Of a stretch of 8,674 bases of DNA, positions 5,936 through 8,674 are shown piece by piece. The notes under the pieces are model-generated. The model made no database searches and was not told where the DNA came from. It was given only the letters and a program-made list of their open reading frames with translations. Position numbers and translations under genes: made by a program. Source of the DNA: Fidelibacterota bacterium TCS55. Lineage in GTDB: Bacteria > Fidelibacterota > Marinisomatia > Marinisomatales > TCS55. Each line of letters begins with the position of its first letter. The stretch's first letter is position 1. The DNA is taken from the NCBI GenBank assembly GCA_905182385.1, contig CAJJBS010000013.1, forward strand, positions 1 through 8,674, read 5' to 3'.

Positions 5936-8119
5936 TTAATCAATAGAAGATTCAATTTTTTTAAGATTAGCAAACTTTACAACAAGTTTCTTTTTTAAAC
6001 CATCTTTAAATACAATACCAACTCTTTGATTTTCACCTTGGCCACTTAAAGCCATCACTTTACCTATTCCAAAAATAGCATGTTCAACACTATCACCGAC
6101 ACTAAAGTCATCAAAATCTACAACAGTTCTACTTACTGCAGTTCTTATGTAGGTTCCAGGTCTTCCACCAACTACCTTACGCGTTAATGCGGAAGTAAAT
6201 GAAATTTTTTCCAACATCTCTTCAGGTACTTCGTGTACAAATCTTGATACCATTCCATAAAGATCATCAGAGCCCATTCTTCTTCTGTGATTTGCATACA
6301 TTAAATAAACTTTATGCATTGCACGAGTTAAGCCAACATAGAAGAGTCTTCTCTCTTCTTCTAATTTATCTTTTGATTCCAAGGCGCTATACATTGGGAA
6401 CAAACCATCTTCTAGTCCTGTAATAAATACGACTGGAAATTCAAGACCTTTAGCTGCATGAAGAGTCATTAAAGTCACACGATTATTTTGATCATTCCAA
6501 TTATCTAAGTCTGTTAACAAAGAAACTTCTTCAATAAATTGAGACAAGTTTCCTTCCGGATCTCTTAACATAAATTCATCTACACTTTTGATAAATTCCA
6601 TTATATTATCAAAACGTTCAGTATCATCAGGATTTGTACTATTGCGATAATATTCTTTAATTCTTGATTCTTCTATTAAAGTTCTTACTAATTCACCAGC
6701 ATTTAATTTTGGAAGAAGTTCATTATATTTTTTAATTAAGTTATAAAATCTCATTAAAGAGTCTGCTTGTTTTCCTCTTATACCCATAGCTTCAGGATTA
6801 TTTAAAACGTCAAGCAACTCAAGCTTGTCTTTTTCAGCTTGAATTACACACTTATCAACAGTCTTTACTCCTATCCCACAAGGTGGAAAATTTATAACTC
6901 TGCGCATAGAGATTGTATCTTTAGTATTTACAATCAAAGATAAATAACCCATAAGATCTTTAATTTCTTTACGTTCATAAAAACGTACTCCACCGACAAT
7001 ATTGTAAGGGATGCCTGTGCGACGGAATGAATCTTCAAGAGAACGTGACTGAGAGTTTGTTCTATATAAAATTGCAAAGTCACTAAAATTTCTTTTCTCA
7101 AGCTTAATCTCTTTTTCTAATGCATTTACAACCGCATCTGCTTCTTCCATTTCATCATGTGTTTCAATTAGTCCTAGCTTTTCGCCTAAGGCGTTATTGG
7201 CTATAAGTTCTTTGGGCGCTCTATCTTCGTTGTTTTTAACAACAGATGAAGCAGCTTCTAAAATATTCCCCGAAGATCGATAATTTTTTTCTAGCTTAAA
7301 AACCTCACAATTTCCGAAGGTCTTTTCAAAATCTAAAATATTTCGGATGTCAGCACCTCGCCAACCATAGATTGATTGATCATCATCACCTACAACACAA
7401 ACTTGTTGATGTGAACCTGCTAAATATTTTATAAGCATAAATTGAGGTTTATTAGTATCCTGATATTCATCAACAAGGATGTACTTCCAATCTTGTCTAT
7501 ACTTTTCCAATACTTCTGGGTTTTGTTCAAATAGTTGAAGTGGCAAAATTAATAGATCATCAAAATCTACGGCATTATTTTCAAATAATGCTTTTTGATA
7601 ATTTTTATAAATATCAGCATAGGTTTTTTCAAGAACAAGGTGTGCCTTAGATTGAGCTTCATCAGGACTAATTAACTTATTTTTAAAATAACTTATTTTA
7701 TGACGAACTTCTTGAGGTGTAACATAGTTTTTCGGGATATCCATTTTTTCAAGGACCACCTTAACTAAAGAAACTTGATCTTTAACATCAAATATTGAGA
7801 AGTCAGCTGTATAACCTAGATGGTGAATCTCTTTTCGAAGAATTCGTGCACAAATCGAGTGAAAAGTACCTAGGTTAACAGATGTATTCTTATCTTTTAA
7901 AAGTTTAGAGACCCTAAGCTTCATTTCCTGAGCAGCTTTATTTGTAAAAGTAACTGCTAAAATATTTGAAGCTGAAACAAGATTATTCTCAATTAGATGA
8001 GCTATTTTATGTGTTAAAACACGTGTTTTACCACTCCCTGCACCTGCAAAGATAAGCACAGGTCTTCCGAAAGATTCAACAGCAGATTTTTGAACTTTAT
8101 TTAAATTTCTTTTGCTCAT
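5936..8119 (-). CDS. pcrA: PcrA/UvrD-type 3'-5' DNA helicase (superfamily 1A)
   Basis: An ATP-dependent DNA-unwinding motor for nucleotide-excision and mismatch repair, replication restart and clearing RecA or stalled RNA polymerase. All helicase motifs are intact: Q-motif LNKVQKSAV (6-14), Walker A GAGSGKT (26-32), motif Ia TFTNKAAQEM (57-66), motif II VDEYQDTN (216-223), motif III VVGDDDQSIYGWRGAD (242-257), motif IV KNYRSS (278-283), motif V TLHAAKGLEFPVVF (552-565) and motif VI FYVGLTRA (593-600). The C terminus (about 672-721, VGDSVEHAIFGIGKV and later GIVFKDGLKKKLVV) is the PcrA-type Tudor-like domain that contacts RNA polymerase, which favours PcrA over Rep. At 727 residues it has the normal length. 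It starts 3 bp after the mltG stop, so the two probably share a transcript. Confidence 0.95.
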   Translation of the reverse strand: MSKRNLNKVQKSAVESFGRPVLIFAGAGSGKTRVLTHKIAHLIENNLVSASNILAVTFTNKAAQEMKLRVSKLLKDKNTSVNLGTFHSICARILRKEIHHLGYTADFSIFDVKDQVSLVKVVLEKMDIPKNYVTPQEVRHKISYFKNKLISPDEAQSKAHLVLEKTYADIYKNYQKALFENNAVDFDDLLILPLQLFEQNPEVLEKYRQDWKYILVDEYQDTNKPQFMLIKYLAGSHQQVCVVGDDDQSIYGWRGADIRNILDFEKTFGNCEVFKLEKNYRSSGNILEAASSVVKNNEDRAPKELIANNALGEKLGLIETHDEMEEADAVVNALEKEIKLEKRNFSDFAILYRTNSQSRSLEDSFRRTGIPYNIVGGVRFYERKEIKDLMGYLSLIVNTKDTISMRRVINFPPCGIGVKTVDKCVIQAEKDKLELLDVLNNPEAMGIRGKQADSLMRFYNLIKKYNELLPKLNAGELVRTLIEESRIKEYYRNSTNPDDTERFDNIMEFIKSVDEFMLRDPEGNLSQFIEEVSLLTDLDNWNDQNNRVTLMTLHAAKGLEFPVVFITGLEDGLFPMYSALESKDKLEEERRLFYVGLTRAMHKVYLMYANHRRRMGSDDLYGMVSRFVHEVPEEMLEKISFTSALTRKVVGGRPGTYIRTAVSRTVVDFDDFSVGDSVEHAIFGIGKVMALSGQGENQRVGIVFKDGLKKKLVVKFANLKKIESSID

Positions 8120-8122
8120 ATT

Positions 8123-8674
8123 TTACGTATTATCCTTTTTTTTCTGTTGTCTTTTTAACTGTCGACGTATTTTTTGAAATTTTCGCTTAGCTATATTGTG
8201 TTCTTCTTTTGTTCTTGAAAATGTATGATATCCATCTCCTGTAGCTACAAAATATATATAATCTGTTTCATCTGGGTATAAAGCTGCTTTAATCGATTCA
8301 ATTCCTGGGTTATTAATTGGACCTGGGGGCAAACCTTTATTCAAATAGGTATTGTAAGGAGATTTAATTTTTAGATCTTTATTCAACAACCTCCTTGGTG
8401 AATCTGTAATAATGTATTGAATAGTAGGATCAGCTTGAAGACGCATACCAATATTCAATCGATTATGATAAACTCCAGAAATAACTGCTCTTTCACTATC
8501 ATAGATTGCCTCACCTTCAATTATTGAAGCTAAAGTAATGATCTCATTTTCATTCATACCTAGTACTTTCATTCGATCACGAAATGCTAAAGTTATTCTT
8601 TCTTTATATTCATTAATCATTCTTCCAATAATATCTTGGACATCTTCTTCTTCTGAAAAAAGATACGTATTTGG
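8123..8674 (-). CDS. mltG: Endolytic murein transglycosylase MltG, C-terminal part (cut by window edge)
   Basis: MltG is an inner-membrane-anchored lytic transglycosylase that cuts nascent glycan strands and so sets their length. The reading frame stays open to the window end: 18 codons precede the internal ATG at 8620 and read PNTYLFSEEEDVQDIIGRM, the family's 'PdTY' segment, so that ATG is not the real start. Family motifs follow in order: TLASIIEGEA with the IIE-x-E catalytic region, ERAVISGVYHNRL, GMRLQADPTIQY, SPYNTYLNKGLPPGPINNPG, IKAALYP and YIYFVATGDGYHTFSRT. The tail ends in a Lys/Arg-rich run. The visible 183 residues cover roughly the last half of a typical MltG; the membrane anchor and LysM-like domain lie outside. 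The stop is 3 bp before the helicase start. Confidence 0.93.
   Translation of the reverse strand, partial: PNTYLFSEEEDVQDIIGRMINEYKERITLAFRDRMKVLGMNENEIITLASIIEGEAIYDSERAVISGVYHNRLNIGMRLQADPTIQYIITDSPRRLLNKDLKIKSPYNTYLNKGLPPGPINNPGIESIKAALYPDETDYIYFVATGDGYHTFSRTKEEHNIAKRKFQKIRRQLKRQQKKKDNT

Noticed and set aside
6199..6423. Open reading frame of 74 codons on the + strand
   Set aside because: It lies wholly inside the helicase gene on the opposite strand, has no recognisable domain or start signal, and the helicase motifs fully explain the region.
8618..8620. ATG as start of a short mltG
   Set aside because: The frame stays open upstream to the window edge and encodes the conserved PNTY segment of MltG, so the gene is cut by the window, not truncated.

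Overview
The window is strongly AT-rich and comes from a Gram-negative bacterium: it encodes a lipoprotein, an outer-membrane beta-barrel protein and secreted proteins with Sec signal peptides. Three traits fit a marine Marinimicrobia (SAR406)-like or Bacteroidota-like organism: a cobalamin-riboswitch-controlled YncE/BtuG-type surface lipoprotein, a signal peptide ending in 'FSQ', and the aromatic ending of a barrel protein. The phylum is an inference and cannot be fixed without a tree. No mobile element, CRISPR array, rRNA or tRNA was seen.

Left part (1-3386), probable corrinoid uptake. A cobalamin riboswitch (37-209) includes a recognisable P1 stem, L5 loop, B12 box and an L13 hairpin that can kiss L5. 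It leads a single gene for a BtuG-like beta-propeller lipoprotein (273-1280). Convergent to it, with a 3-bp gap, lie a plug-less outer-membrane beta-barrel gene (1284-2861) and an ECF-transporter S component (2865-3386). Together they could carry a corrinoid or related vitamin from the cell surface (lipoprotein) through the outer membrane (barrel) to the inner membrane (S component plus EcfA/EcfT encoded elsewhere). The cobalamin link is firm for the lipoprotein because of the riboswitch. For the other two it rests only on neighbourhood.

Middle part (3373-4866). A YhaM-like OB-fold/HD protein starts the minus-strand operon that continues into the S component (14-bp overlap) and the barrel gene. 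Several HD metal-ligand positions look substituted. A GNAT acetyltransferase is transcribed divergently from it.

Right part (4878-8674), all on the minus strand. A partial mltG (endolytic transglycosylase, cut by the window edge) is followed 3 bp later by a PcrA/UvrD-type helicase. After an 85-bp gap with a 10-bp perfect inverted repeat come a Fur regulator and, 7 bp downstream, a periplasmic P19/Tpd-type iron-binding protein. The Fur-P19 pair is a self-consistent iron-homeostasis unit. The window therefore contains two metal or metallo-vitamin acquisition loci, one controlled by RNA and the other probably by Fur.
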